DNA of 64,000 bases from Phytohabitans maris (lineage in GTDB: Bacteria > Actinomycetota > Actinomycetes > Mycobacteriales > Micromonosporaceae), in assembly GCF_031085175.1 (NCBI RefSeq), contig NZ_JAVHUY010000010.1:62001-126000 (forward strand), in the 5' to 3' direction. Position numbers and translations under genes: made by a program. Positions within the stretch are counted from its first letter, which is position 1, and each line of letters starts with the position of its first letter. This document shows, one piece after another, positions 7,274 through 16,595 of this stretch. The notes beneath the pieces were generated by a model. It did no database searches, was not told the origin of the DNA, and saw only the letters and a program-made list of their open reading frames with translations.

Positions 7274-10200
7274 TCAGCCGGCCCGCTCGACGGCGGCCAG
7301 GTGAGCCCGGATGGCCGCGGTGGTGGTTTCCTCGTCGTCGGTGCGGTCGAGGTCGATGTCGGTGAGGATGTCCAGGGCGTTCTGCCAGTGTTCGTGGGCT
7401 TGTTCGTGTCGGCCCCGGGTGTGGTGGGCGTGGGCGAGCCCGTCGTGGGCGCGGGCCTGATCGACGGGTTGTCCCAGCTCGTTCGCGAGGACGAGAGCCT
7501 GCTGGTGATGGGCGATGGCCGCCTCCGGGTCGCCGGTGGTGTGCGACAGCCGGCCCAGGCCCTGCCGGGCCTCGAACTCGTAGTTGCGGTCGCCGGCCTT
7601 GCGGGCCAGATCGAGGAGCTGCAGGTAGCTCTGGGTGGCCTGCTCGTGCCGGCGCTGCCGGCGCTGGACCTGGCTGAGGCCGGTCAGCGCGGACAGCTCA
7701 CCAACGCGTTGGCCGGTGGTCCAGGCGACCCGCAGCGCCTCCTGGAAGTGGTCGGCGGCCTGTGAGTACCGGCCCTGCCGCTGGTGGACGTGGCCGAGGC
7801 CGGTCAGTGCGTTCAGCTCACCAAGCCGGTGACCGGTGGCCCGGGCGATGCGCAACGCCTGCCCGAAGTGGTCGGCGGCCTGGGCCGGCTGGCCCTGCAT
7901 CCAGTGCAGCCGGCCGAGGCCGGTCAGCGCCTCCAGTTCGCCAGAGCGGTGGTCGGTGTCCCGGGCGATCCGCAGCGCCTGTTGGTAGTAGTCGGCGGCC
8001 TGTGAGTACCGGCCCTGCCGCCAGTGGATGTGGCCGAGACCGGTCAGCGCCTCCAGCACCCCGGCGTGGCGGTCGGTGACCCGGGCGATCCGCAGCGCTT
8101 GTTCGAGGTGGTCGGTGGCCTGCGTGAACCGGCCCAGCAGCCGGTGGATCTGGCCGAGGTAGGCACGGGCGTCCAGTTCACCGGCGTGGTCGCCGGTGGC
8201 GCGGGCGGTGGTCAGGGCTTGGTGGTGGAGGGTCTCGGCGTCGTGATAGAGGCCGCGGGAGCGCAGGTGCCAGTGCAGGATGGTCGACAGGTGCAGGACG
8301 TGCTCCGACTGGCGGTACTCGGCGGTGTACGCGGCGACGGCCAGCAGGTTGGTCAGCTCGTTGTCCAGCCAGACGAGTGCGGCTGGCGGGTCGTGGACGT
8401 CGGGGCCGGGCGTGCTGGCTGGTGGTACCTCCGGCCGGTGTTCGCGCTCGTAGGGGTAAGCGGCGTCCACCGCGAGCGCGGCGGTGTGCCGGTAGTAGTC
8501 GAGCAGGCGGTTCGACGCGGCGTGCCTGGCGGGCCGGGTCTGGTCGCGGGCGGCGGTCCGCGCGGCGTGGGCGCGGATCAGGTCGTGAAACCGGTAGCGA
8601 CCGGGCCGGAGCTCTTGCAGCAGGTGCACTTCGAGGAGCTGGTCGAGCATCCGCCCCGCGTGCGGCAGGGTGGAGTCGAGGAGGGCGGCGGTGGCATACA
8701 CGTCGATGTCGGGGCCGGGGTGCATGCCCAACCGCCGGTACGCGTGCTGCTGGTGCGGGGTCAGATGCTGGTAGGACAGGTCCAGGGTGGCGGTGACGCT
8801 GCGCTGGCCGGCCTCCAGCTCGCCGAGCCGGCTCCGCTGGTCCCGTAGTCGCCGCACCAGATGGACCAGGGGCCAGGCGGGGTGGGATCGCAGCCGGGCG
8901 GCCGCGATGCGGATCGCCAGCGGCAGCCGGCCGCAGAGCTCGACAAGCTCGGCCACCAGGTCGGGTGGCTCGTGGCCGAGCCGGCCGTCGCCGGCGGTCT
9001 GGACGAACAGGTCGGCCGCATCCGGAGCGGGCAGGGTGTCGAGCGTCAGCGTCTGGGTGCGGTCGAGCCCGGCCAGCCGGCGCCGGCTGGTGATCAGCAC
9101 CAGGCAACCCGCGCTGCCGGGCAACAGTGGCGCTACCTGGGCTTCGGTCGCGGCGTCGTCGAGCAGGACCAGCATCCTGCGGTCGGCGAGCCGGGTGCGG
9201 TACAGCGCGGCCCGATCTTCCAGGTTGGCCGGGATCTGCGGCCCGGGAACGCCGAGGGCGCGCAGCAGATGGTCGAGCGCCTGCGCCGGCTCGCGGGGCG
9301 CCATGCCCGGCGTGTGGCCGTGCAGATCGACAAACAGCTGCCCGTCCGGGTAGCGGTCGGCGATCCGGTGCGCCAGGTGGACGGCGAGGGCGGTCTTGCC
9401 GATCCCGGCCATCCCGTCGATCGCGCTGATCACCACCGTGGACGCGTCATGCGACCGGTCCAGCGTGGCCACCTCACGGATGCGGCCGGTGAACATCGGT
9501 GGTGGCGCCGGCAGTTGCCGTACCCGCCGGGGAGTGTGCGTGGCGGCAGCGGCCGGCGGGGCCAGGGTGGGGTCGGCGGTCAGGATCCGCTGGTGCAGCC
9601 GCTGCAGGGCCTGGCCGGGGCGGACCGCGAGCTCCTGGTCGAGCAGCCGGTAGACGCGTTGGTAGGCGTCGAGCGCGTCACCCTGCCGCCCGGCCTGGTA
9701 GAGCGCGAGCATGAGGTGTGCCCAGAGCCGCTCCCGCAGCGGGTGCCGCGCGGTGAGCTCGGCCAGCTCGGCGGCGAGCAACGCTGGCTGATCCAGGTCG
9801 AGCCGGGCCTGGACGCTGTCTTCCAGCACCATCATGCGCAGCTCTTCGAGCCGTTCGATCTCCGGCTGGAGCGCGGCCGGCACCGGCAGGTCTTCCAGCA
9901 CCGGGCCGCGCCACTGGGCGAGGGCCTGGGCCAAGCGCTCGGCGGCGAGTGGGTGGTGCCCCTCGGCGAGCGCCTGACGGCCCTGGCCGGCCAGCTCGTC
10001 GAAGACCGCGGCGTCCAGCTCCTGCGGCCCGGCCCGGAGCTGGTACCCGTCGGGCTCCCGCTGTAAGCGGGGCGGGTCGGCTGGCTCGTTCGCCTGCAGC
10101 AGGCGCCGCAGGTCGCTGATGTACGAGTGCAGGTTGGCCCGGGCCGACGACGGCGCCGCCTCGGGCCACAGCAGGTCGAGCAGCGACTCGGTGGACACGG

Positions 10201-10318
10201 CAGTATTGGCCCGCAGCAGCAGCACGGCCAGCAGCAACCGCTGCTTGCGCCGCAGCGGCACCAGCAGCCGCCCCGCGCGGTCCCTGATCTCCAGGGTGCC
10301 CAGCACCCGAAACTCCAT
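7274..10318 (-). CDS. AfsR/SARP-family regulator with NB-ARC and TPR domains
   Basis: 1014 aa from the ATG at 10318, which begins with the canonical SARP start MEFRVLG and has GGGCGGGG upstream; an in-frame ATG six codons earlier is possible. Order: OmpR-like winged helix (about 1-95), bacterial transcriptional activation domain (about 96-245), NB-ARC ATPase with P-loop GMAGIGKTAL near 300 and VLLDDAA Walker B, then TPRs (about 670-1000). The TPR part contains nearly identical 40-aa repeats. These are signal-integrating activators of secondary metabolism or development. No biosynthetic cluster is next to it, so its target is unclear. Confidence 0.9.
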   Translation of the reverse strand: MEFRVLGTLEIRDRAGRLLVPLRRKQRLLLAVLLLRANTAVSTESLLDLLWPEAAPSSARANLHSYISDLRRLLQANEPADPPRLQREPDGYQLRAGPQELDAAVFDELAGQGRQALAEGHHPLAAERLAQALAQWRGPVLEDLPVPAALQPEIERLEELRMMVLEDSVQARLDLDQPALLAAELAELTARHPLRERLWAHLMLALYQAGRQGDALDAYQRVYRLLDQELAVRPGQALQRLHQRILTADPTLAPPAAAATHTPRRVRQLPAPPPMFTGRIREVATLDRSHDASTVVISAIDGMAGIGKTALAVHLAHRIADRYPDGQLFVDLHGHTPGMAPREPAQALDHLLRALGVPGPQIPANLEDRAALYRTRLADRRMLVLLDDAATEAQVAPLLPGSAGCLVLITSRRRLAGLDRTQTLTLDTLPAPDAADLFVQTAGDGRLGHEPPDLVAELVELCGRLPLAIRIAAARLRSHPAWPLVHLVRRLRDQRSRLGELEAGQRSVTATLDLSYQHLTPHQQHAYRRLGMHPGPDIDVYATAALLDSTLPHAGRMLDQLLEVHLLQELRPGRYRFHDLIRAHAARTAARDQTRPARHAASNRLLDYYRHTAALAVDAAYPYEREHRPEVPPASTPGPDVHDPPAALVWLDNELTNLLAVAAYTAEYRQSEHVLHLSTILHWHLRSRGLYHDAETLHHQALTTARATGDHAGELDARAYLGQIHRLLGRFTQATDHLEQALRIARVTDRHAGVLEALTGLGHIHWRQGRYSQAADYYQQALRIARDTDHRSGELEALTGLGRLHWMQGQPAQAADHFGQALRIARATGHRLGELNALTGLGHVHQRQGRYSQAADHFQEALRVAWTTGQRVGELSALTGLSQVQRRQRRHEQATQSYLQLLDLARKAGDRNYEFEARQGLGRLSHTTGDPEAAIAHHQQALVLANELGQPVDQARAHDGLAHAHHTRGRHEQAHEHWQNALDILTDIDLDRTDDEETTTAAIRAHLAAVERAG
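7621..8160 (-). repeat. 120-bp tandem repeats coding for TPR units
   Basis: The phrase GCCGAGGCCGGTCAG and its variants recur at a period of exactly 120 bp (ends near 7686, 7806, 7926, 8046). Each unit codes for a 40-aa TPR with LTGLGxxHxxQGRYSQAADH-type sequence. The high nucleotide identity suggests recent expansion or gene conversion. Confidence 0.8.
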
Positions 10319-10490
10319 GACGCCCCGCCCTGTCATGTAGTTACGCGGCCCATGCTAGCGCTCCGGCCGGGCTCGCGCCGCCCGCGCGATCTACACAGCG
10401 GTGTATGGCGGGCCGTGTAACAGACGGCGGCAGTGTCGTTCTCGTGCCGTACCGGCCGTTCCCCGTGCGGGATCCACATTGGAGGCCAGC

Positions 10491-10676
10491 GTGAAAACGA
10501 AACCACGCCGCGTGGTCGGGACCGTGCTGTCGGAACACCGCACCTCGATGGGCATCGTCCGGTACCGCTGGTGGGAGGGCTCGATCACCGTGGAGCTGCT
10601 CCTCACGGACGAGCCGACCGCGATCCTGGCGGTGGTACCCGGCAATGACCGGGCCCGCCGCCCAGCAGTTGACTGA
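10491..10676 (+). CDS. Small protein of unknown function (61 aa)
   Basis: GTG at 10491 with GGAGG 6 nt upstream. The product is basic at the N-terminus (VKTKPRRVVG) and then shows an alternating beta-like pattern (MGIVRYRWWEGSITVELLL). No signal peptide, membrane segment or cysteine is present. It ends 11 bp before the GMC oxidoreductase, so the two are probably one operon. The good ribosome binding site and the codon pattern support a real gene; I recognise no family. Confidence 0.6.
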   Translation: MKTKPRRVVGTVLSEHRTSMGIVRYRWWEGSITVELLLTDEPTAILAVVPGNDRARRPAVD

Positions 10677-10687
10677 CGGGGGTTTTC

Positions 10688-12289
10688 GTGACCGAGTTCG
10701 ACTACGTCGTCGTAGGTGCGGGATCGGCGGGATGTGTGCTGGCCAATCGCCTCTCCGCGGATCCCGGGACCAGTGTGCTGCTGGTGGAGGCGGGCGACTG
10801 GGACACCAACCCGCTCATCGCCATGCCCAAGGGATACGGTGAGTTGCTGGGCGATCCGGCCACCGTGTGGCTCTACCCCACCCGCCCGTTCGGGCCGTCA
10901 CAGCGGGCCGAGTACTGGGTGCGGGGCAAGACGCTCGGCGGCTCGAGCGCGATCAACGGCATGGTGTACAACCGCGGCAACCGCGCCGACTACGACACCC
11001 TCGAACGGCTCGGCAACCCGGGGTGGGGCTGGGACGACATGCTCCCGGTCTTCAAGACGATCGAGGACAACGAGCTCGGCGCCAGCGACGTACGCGGTGC
11101 GGGCGGCCCGCTGCACGTCTCGATCGTCGACCGGGCCGACCCGTTGATGGAGGATGTGATCACCGCCGGTGGCACGCTCGGCTGGCGGCGGGCGCGCGAC
11201 GTCAACGCCACCGATGCCGAGCGCATCGGCTACACGCTGGCGACCATCCGCGACGGCCAGCGGTGCAGCGCGGCCAACGCGTTCCTGCACCCGGCCATGC
11301 ACCGCCCCAACCTCACCGTCGCGCTGCTGACGACCGTCGACAAGGTGGTACTCGACGGCGACCGGGCGGTCGGCGTACGCGGGCGACGCAACGGGCAGGC
11401 CGTCGAGATCCGGGCCAGCCGGGAGGTGATCCTCGCCGCCGGTGCCCTCGCCAGCCCCAAGATCCTCCAGCTCTCCGGCATCGGCCCCGCGGAGACCCTG
11501 CGGTCCGCGGGCATCGACGTCGTGGTGGACAGCCCGAACGTCGGCGCCCGCCTGCGCGAACACCGCGTCTTCCTGATGCGGTTTCGGCTCACCGAAGACC
11601 TCGGGGAGAACCGGCTGCTCAGCACCGAGAGCGGCCGGGAGCAGGCGGCGGCGCAGTACCAGGCGACCCGCTCCGGGCCACTGGCGGCGCCCCCATCCGA
11701 CGTGATCGGCTTCTTCAAGACCCGTCCAGACCTCGACCGCCCCGACGCCCAGTTCCAGATCGCACCGTTCTCCGTCGAGCCGCCCGAACCCGGCACGCCA
11801 CTGCGGATGGAACGCGAGCCGGGCATGATGTGCGTCGCCTTCATCCTGCGGCCGGACAGCGAGGGCAGCCTCCGGGTCACCTCGAACGACCCGGACGCAC
11901 CGGTGGACATCGAAGCCAACTACTTCGCCACCGAACACGACCGCACCACGGCGGTCGGCGTCTTCCGCGGCATGCGCCGCCTGTTCGCCACGCCGCCGCT
12001 CGCCGAACGGATCAAGCACGAAACGGCACCGGGCCAGGACGTGCGTACCGACCAGGAGATCATCGACGCCGGCCTGTCCATGGGCGGCTGCGGCTACCAC
12101 ACCATCGGCACCTGCGCGATGGGCCCGAACGACGATGACGTCGTCGACCCGCGACTGCGGGTGCGCGGAGTGACAAACCTGCGCGTCGTGGACGCCTCGG
12201 TGCTGCCGATCATGATCTCCGGCAACCTCAACGGCCCCGTATCCGCACTGGCCTGGCGGGCAGCCGACCTCATCGCCCAGGACGCGTGA
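10688..12289 (+). CDS. GMC-family FAD oxidoreductase (choline dehydrogenase-like)
   Basis: 533 aa from a GTG preceded by GGGGG. The FAD-binding Rossmann motif is VVVGAGSAGCVLANRL (about 7-22); the first GMC signature covers GKTLGGSSAINGMVYNRG and the second GALASPKILQLSGIGP starts near 254. The catalytic His is near 470 (GYHTIGTCAMG), and the C-terminal Asn of GNLNGP is the second active-site residue. It oxidises a primary alcohol to an aldehyde; the substrate cannot be read from sequence. It lies downstream of a 61-aa protein in a likely two-gene operon. Confidence 0.9.
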   Translation: MTEFDYVVVGAGSAGCVLANRLSADPGTSVLLVEAGDWDTNPLIAMPKGYGELLGDPATVWLYPTRPFGPSQRAEYWVRGKTLGGSSAINGMVYNRGNRADYDTLERLGNPGWGWDDMLPVFKTIEDNELGASDVRGAGGPLHVSIVDRADPLMEDVITAGGTLGWRRARDVNATDAERIGYTLATIRDGQRCSAANAFLHPAMHRPNLTVALLTTVDKVVLDGDRAVGVRGRRNGQAVEIRASREVILAAGALASPKILQLSGIGPAETLRSAGIDVVVDSPNVGARLREHRVFLMRFRLTEDLGENRLLSTESGREQAAAQYQATRSGPLAAPPSDVIGFFKTRPDLDRPDAQFQIAPFSVEPPEPGTPLRMEREPGMMCVAFILRPDSEGSLRVTSNDPDAPVDIEANYFATEHDRTTAVGVFRGMRRLFATPPLAERIKHETAPGQDVRTDQEIIDAGLSMGGCGYHTIGTCAMGPNDDDVVDPRLRVRGVTNLRVVDASVLPIMISGNLNGPVSALAWRAADLIAQDA

Positions 12290-12316
12290 GCGACCAACCA
12301 GGACCGAGTGGGCTTG

Positions 12317-12334
12317 CCCCACCGCTTGGTGGGG
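12317..12334 (+). terminator. Terminator-like hairpin after the GMC oxidoreductase
   Basis: CCCCACC-GCTT-GGTGGGG, a 7-bp perfect stem with a tetraloop, 27 bp after the stop. No T tract follows. Confidence 0.5.
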
Positions 12335-12433
12335 GTGTAGGGCGATGCGGCCGGCGCGCCGACCACGATGGCGCACCGAAATGCACCGCGAAACGTAACC
12401 AGCACATTGAGATGTAACCGCGCCAGGGCCATC

Positions 12434-12668
12434 TGCCAGCACGTCCGCTCCACCGGCACCGGCGGCCGGGTCATCGAGGCCCTCACCAGCGGCATCCCCA
12501 CCATCGCCCACGAACTAACAACCCATGCCCTACCTCGAAACCGCACTCGGCCTCACCAGACCCAACATCCGCAAGGCCCTCCGCAGCCTGCGCGATTTGG
12601 GTCTCGTGCACAAAGACGGCGGCAAAGGGCGCCCAACCACCTACCGGCACACCGCCACCAGCCGGTAG
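12434..12668 (+). pseudogene. Winged-helix relic, possibly the C-terminal end of a Fic-type protein
   Basis: The 438-bp stretch between 12290 and 12727 holds no intact gene. One frame reads CQHVRSTG...IAHELTTHA, and a shifted frame continues as PYLETALGLTRPNIRKALRS then LRDLGLVHKDGGKGRP, ending at a TAG at 12668. The latter part resembles the winged-helix tail of Fic proteins. A frameshift near 12527 and a missing N-terminus make it a relic. The family guess is weak. Confidence 0.3.
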
Positions 12669-12679
12669 AGCACCCGCGA

Positions 12680-12728
12680 ACCGCGTCTGCCCCGCGTCTC
12701 CGGTTGACCGTCGCGGGGCCTTCGCGGT
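12680..12728 (-). terminator. Terminator hairpin after the exonuclease gene
   Basis: Two nested arms: ACCGCG with CGCGGT outside and GCCCCGCG with CGCGGGGC inside. The outer arm touches the stop codon at 12728-12730. Confidence 0.5.
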
Positions 12729-13747
12729 CAGAAGAGGGTGAGCTGACCCGGCATCGGGCCGGGCCGGCGCGGACGCGGTGGGCGGACAGCCGCGCGCACC
12801 CATGCCGGTGCGTCCGTGACCTCGTCCGGGGAAACGCCTCCGGTCAGTGCCCACAACGACGGGCCGAGCAGGATGCCCCGCCCGGCAAGCGCGCGTCGCA
12901 TCCTGGAAATGTCGAGCGGAAGCCTGATCCCTTCGAGATCGGGCACCGGAAGGTCGGTACGCATCCGCATCAAGCGGCGGTTGCGCACCACGACCTCGCG
13001 CGCGGCGGGTTCGGCCAACCGCTCCGCCGCCCGTGCGCCCACGGCCGCGCTCACCTCGGCCTCCCGCCCACCGTCCAGGGCGGCCCACGCCGCATCGACC
13101 GTCCCGAACGCGGCGAGCAGGTCGGCCGCGGTCGCCGGTCCGTAGCCGGGCACCCCGGGAAGGTTGTCGGACGGATCGCCGCGCAGCGCGGCGAAGTCCC
13201 GGTACTGCCACGCCTCGACCCCGCACACGACCGGCAGGGAGGCGGCCCGCACCAGCACCGCGGCGTCGCGCCCACCGTTGCGGACCCGCAACACCGAGGT
13301 GCTCGCGTCAAGCAGCGCGAAGGCATCGCGGTCGCTGGTGACCAGGACCGTACGCCAGCCGGCGTCTCGAGCCTTCGCCGCGCCGCTGGCGAGAACGTCG
13401 TCGGCCTCGTAGCCAGCCGGGACGAACACCGGCAGCCCAGCCGCGCGCAGCAGGTCCGGCGCGGCGGCCAACTGCTCCTGCAGATCCGCTGGCTTGGCCG
13501 GCCGATGCGCTTTGTACCCGGCGTAGTCGTCCGCCCTCGTTGACGACACTGGACAGTCGAAGCCGACGAGCACGGCGTCCGGACGCAGCCGGGCCGCCGC
13601 ATGGGCGACATGCGTGACCAGACCCTTGAGCGCCCACACCGCCCGACCCTCACCGTCGCGCAACTCCCCTGTGGCCGCGGCATGGTACGCGCGGTGTAGC
13701 AGGCTGTTGCCGTCGATGACCAGCAGCAGCGGCTCCGGGGGCCTCAC
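12728..13747 (-). CDS. 5'-3' exonuclease (PIN/FEN-like, Pol I N-domain family)
   Basis: 339 aa. A stand-alone version of the DNA polymerase I 5'-nuclease domain. Metal-binding motifs are LLLVIDGNSLLHRAYHA at the N-terminus, GYEADDVLAS near 120 and VTSDRDAFALL near 143. The helix-3-turn-helix DNA grip is RGDPSDNLPGVPGYGPATA near 190. The GTG at 13747 places the first Asp at the normal distance; an upstream in-frame ATG would add 32 low-complexity residues. Expected role is removal of RNA primers or flaps. It ends in QLTLF, a possible sliding-clamp motif. Confidence 0.88.
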   Translation of the reverse strand: MRPPEPLLLVIDGNSLLHRAYHAAATGELRDGEGRAVWALKGLVTHVAHAAARLRPDAVLVGFDCPVSSTRADDYAGYKAHRPAKPADLQEQLAAAPDLLRAAGLPVFVPAGYEADDVLASGAAKARDAGWRTVLVTSDRDAFALLDASTSVLRVRNGGRDAAVLVRAASLPVVCGVEAWQYRDFAALRGDPSDNLPGVPGYGPATAADLLAAFGTVDAAWAALDGGREAEVSAAVGARAAERLAEPAAREVVVRNRRLMRMRTDLPVPDLEGIRLPLDISRMRRALAGRGILLGPSLWALTGGVSPDEVTDAPAWVRAAVRPPRPRRPGPMPGQLTLF

Positions 13748-13951
13748 GCCACCAGCGTAAAGCGGCGGGTCGACGCGGGGTACCTGCGTGCGCGGCCGGT
13801 CCAGGCGTCGCTCCGCGCCGCCGCGATCCTGGTCGATGTCCACCTGACCCGCGAACGGCCAGCGATTCCGGCACCGCGCGGATCGCCGCCGACGGCTGCG
13901 CGCACTGCCCGAAGCGCAGACCGTCGCCCGAGCGCTGAGCGGCGTCGAGCC

Positions 13952-16360
13952 TCAGTCCGATCCGGAAACCGCGACCCGCCGCCCCAGCTTCGCAATCTTG
14001 CTCTGGAGTTGGTCGGCGCCCGAGGGGTCCACCTCGCCCAGTACGTCCAGCGCGCGCTGCCAGGCCTGGCGGGCCGCGTCGGTTTCGCCGGTCGCGTGCA
14101 GGGCGTCGCCGAGGTCGTTCAGCACGCTCACCTCGCCGTCCCAGTCGCTGATCTCCCGGGCCAGGCGCGCGGCGCGCTCGTAGCAGGCGATGGCCTCGCG
14201 GCCGAGACCGAGCTGGTGGTGTGCGTAGCCCAGGCTGTGCCAGGTGGCCAACTCTCCCAGGCGGTTGCCGAGCCGCTGGTGCAGGGCGAGTGCTCGTTCA
14301 CAGCAGGTGATGCAGCGACGATGGTCGCCGGCTCGGGTGTGTCCCCACCCGATCGCGTTGAGGGCCAGGGCCTGGCCGGCCAGGTGATCCGCCGCCAGGT
14401 ACAGGTCGAGCGCGCGCTCGGCGTGGGTGATCGCCTCCTGATGCCGCTCCTGGGCGACGAGCAGGTCGCTCAGGACCCGATGACCCACGGCCTGGCTGAC
14501 CGGGTCGTTCCACCGGGCGGAGACGTCGATGCCCCGCCGCACGTAGCTTTCCGCCTCGTCGTACCGGCGCAACCTGGTCAGCCCGATGCCGAGAAGGCGC
14601 AGCGCGTGGAACTGGCCGGTCGAGTCCGCCAACCGGTCGGCGGCCCCCAGCGCGACCCGCCCGATCGCGGCGAGCTCCGACCACTGCCTGCGCCGCTGCA
14701 GAAACGTCGCCAGGACCCAGGCCAGCTGCCAGGCGTGCCGGTCGAACCCCGCGTCGGCCGCGAGGTCGGCGGCGGCGACCAACACCGGGTACTCGATCTC
14801 GAACCAGCTCATCGCCTGGCTTTCGCCGGCGAACTCCTCGACCACGACCGTCTCGATGCGGGGGACGAGGGTGATCGGGTCGCGGTTCGGGTACAGCAGC
14901 CGGTCGGCCGCGTAGGCACTGTGCAGGTAGTAGTCGAACATCCGGCGCAGAGCCGCTCGCCGGTCTGTTTCGGCCTCCTGACCGCCGGCGAGCTCTCCGG
15001 CGTAGGCGTGCAGCAGGTCATGCAGCGCGAACCGCCCCGGCGTGTGTTCGGTGAGCAGACTGGACAGGTCGAGCTCGATCAGCGTCTCGCGGACCCGGGC
15101 CGCCGAGTCACCGGCGAGGCTCGCCGCCACCGCCGCCGAGAACTCCGGCCGAGGGTGCAGGCCGACCAGCCGGAACAGGCGGGCCGAGGGCGTGGTGAGC
15201 GCGGCGTACGACAGCGCGAACACCGAACGCAACCGGCCGGTCGGGTCGCCGGCGTCGAGCACCGTCAGCCGCTGCCCGGCCTGGCGAAGCTCGCCGGCGA
15301 TCTCCGCCAGGCGGAAGCCGGTCTGCTGGGCCCGGGCCGCGGCGATGTTCAGCGCCAGTGGCAGCCGGGCGGAGGCCGTGACGATCTGCTCCACCGCCCC
15401 GGGCTCGGCCGAGACGCGGTTCTTCCCGAGCCTTTTGCCGAGCAGGTCACGGGCGTCCGCGGGCGACATCACGTCGAGGCTCAGCGGGTGGGCGCCGTCG
15501 GCCGCGACGAGGGATGTCAGCCGGTTGCGGCTGGTCACCACGGCGGGGGCCGAAGGAGTACCCGGCAGCAGCGGACGGACCTGGTCGGCGTCGCGGGCGT
15601 TGTCCAGGAGCACGAGAATCCGCTTGCCGGCCAGCATGCTGCGGTACAGGGCGGTGCGGGCGTCGAGGCTCGGTGGGATCCGGTCCGGCGGCATACCGAG
15701 TGCGACCAGCAACGCGTACACCGCCGCGGTCGGGGCTATCGCCCGCCGGCCCGGGTCAAAGCCGCGGAGGTTGATGTAGAGCTGCCCGTCGGGGAACCGG
15801 TCGGCGACCCGATGGGCCCAGTACACGGCCAACGCCGTCTTGCCCACGCCGGCGGTCCCTCCGATCGCCCAGATGATCACGGCGTTCGCGGTTGCGGCGT
15901 CGTCGAGAAGTCCGTCCAGCTCGGCGAGCTCGGCGATCCGACCGGCGAAGTGCCGCGTCGCGGCGGGCAGCTGCCGCGGTACCGCCGCCTGCGGCGCATC
16001 GCGGCCGACGGTGCGGACCGGATCGGCCGGCGCCGGCCGCTGCCGCGGTGCCTGTTGCAGCGCGTACTCCACCATGGTGTAGCGGGGTCGCCAGAACTGC
16101 TCGATTCCGGTGGCCAGCGAAAGTTGGTCCAGCCGGTCCTGGTCCTGCGCGTACTGCCGGCAGGCATCGACGATCCCGCGGACCACGTCCCAGTCGGGCA
16201 GCTGTCCGATCTTGCCGTTGAGGATCGAACCGATCTGGCTCTTGCCCAACCGCAACCGCGCCGCCAGGCTGCGCAGGCTCGGACCTCCTGCCCGCAATCG
16301 CAGCAGCCGTAGGTCCTCGCACAGCTGCCGCAGCAGTTGCCGGCCATCGTCAGCAGACAC
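13952..16360 (-). CDS. XRE-HTH/NB-ARC/TPR regulator
   Basis: 802 aa from the GTG at 16360 (VSADDGRQLLRQL) with AAGGGA upstream. It has an N-terminal helix-turn-helix (about 10-75, LRSLAARLRLGKSQIGSIL), an NB-ARC ATPase with P-loop GGTAGVGKTAL near 167 and Walker B RILVLLDNA, and C-terminal TPRs (about 530-790). It has the same NB-ARC/TPR layout as the regulator at 7274 but a different DNA-binding head. It is divergent from the alpha-lytic-type protease across 235 bp that contain a palindrome at 16376, so it may control itself and the protease island. That link is inferred. Confidence 0.85.
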   Translation of the reverse strand: MSADDGRQLLRQLCEDLRLLRLRAGGPSLRSLAARLRLGKSQIGSILNGKIGQLPDWDVVRGIVDACRQYAQDQDRLDQLSLATGIEQFWRPRYTMVEYALQQAPRQRPAPADPVRTVGRDAPQAAVPRQLPAATRHFAGRIAELAELDGLLDDAATANAVIIWAIGGTAGVGKTALAVYWAHRVADRFPDGQLYINLRGFDPGRRAIAPTAAVYALLVALGMPPDRIPPSLDARTALYRSMLAGKRILVLLDNARDADQVRPLLPGTPSAPAVVTSRNRLTSLVAADGAHPLSLDVMSPADARDLLGKRLGKNRVSAEPGAVEQIVTASARLPLALNIAAARAQQTGFRLAEIAGELRQAGQRLTVLDAGDPTGRLRSVFALSYAALTTPSARLFRLVGLHPRPEFSAAVAASLAGDSAARVRETLIELDLSSLLTEHTPGRFALHDLLHAYAGELAGGQEAETDRRAALRRMFDYYLHSAYAADRLLYPNRDPITLVPRIETVVVEEFAGESQAMSWFEIEYPVLVAAADLAADAGFDRHAWQLAWVLATFLQRRRQWSELAAIGRVALGAADRLADSTGQFHALRLLGIGLTRLRRYDEAESYVRRGIDVSARWNDPVSQAVGHRVLSDLLVAQERHQEAITHAERALDLYLAADHLAGQALALNAIGWGHTRAGDHRRCITCCERALALHQRLGNRLGELATWHSLGYAHHQLGLGREAIACYERAARLAREISDWDGEVSVLNDLGDALHATGETDAARQAWQRALDVLGEVDPSGADQLQSKIAKLGRRVAVSGSD

Positions 16361-16375
16361 GCACAGTCCCTTCGT

Positions 16376-16403
16376 TGTCCGGCGCTGTCCAGCGCACCGG
16401 ACA
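16376..16403. promoter_or_regulatory. Nested palindrome near the regulator start, candidate operator
   Basis: TGTCCGG-CGCTG-TC-CAGCG-CA-CCGGACA: two nested dyads, 16 bp before the regulator GTG. TGTCC also recurs at 16387, 16439 and 16449, giving pairs spaced 10-11 bp, about one helical turn. This would suit binding by a regulator dimer. Confidence 0.4.
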
Positions 16404-16595
16404 GCGATCATGTCGCCACCTGCCGCCTTGGTCACGGCTGTCCATACCTGTCCGCGCCAAGCGCCGCCAAAATTATCGACCGACAACGATGCCCGCAAGA
16501 AGCCTGCGGCACCCTGACGCGTCACGGTCGGCACCACGGCGTCGTGGTGCACGGCCACCCGCTACCCCGACACCGTCGACCCCTCGAGGAGCCAC

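Noticed and set aside
7621-8160. Regular 120-bp repeats considered as CRISPR or satellite
   Set aside because: They code in frame for TPR units inside a regulator and have no spacer structure.
14009-16312. 767-codon plus-strand frame opposite the NB-ARC/TPR regulator
   Set aside because: Composition is Val/Gly/Arg/Gln-rich with no domain; the opposite strand has a complete recognisable protein.
7274-16360. Natural-product gene cluster suggested by two AfsR/NB-ARC regulators and a GMC oxidoreductase
   Set aside because: No PKS, NRPS, terpene, lanthipeptide or similar core gene is present in the window.
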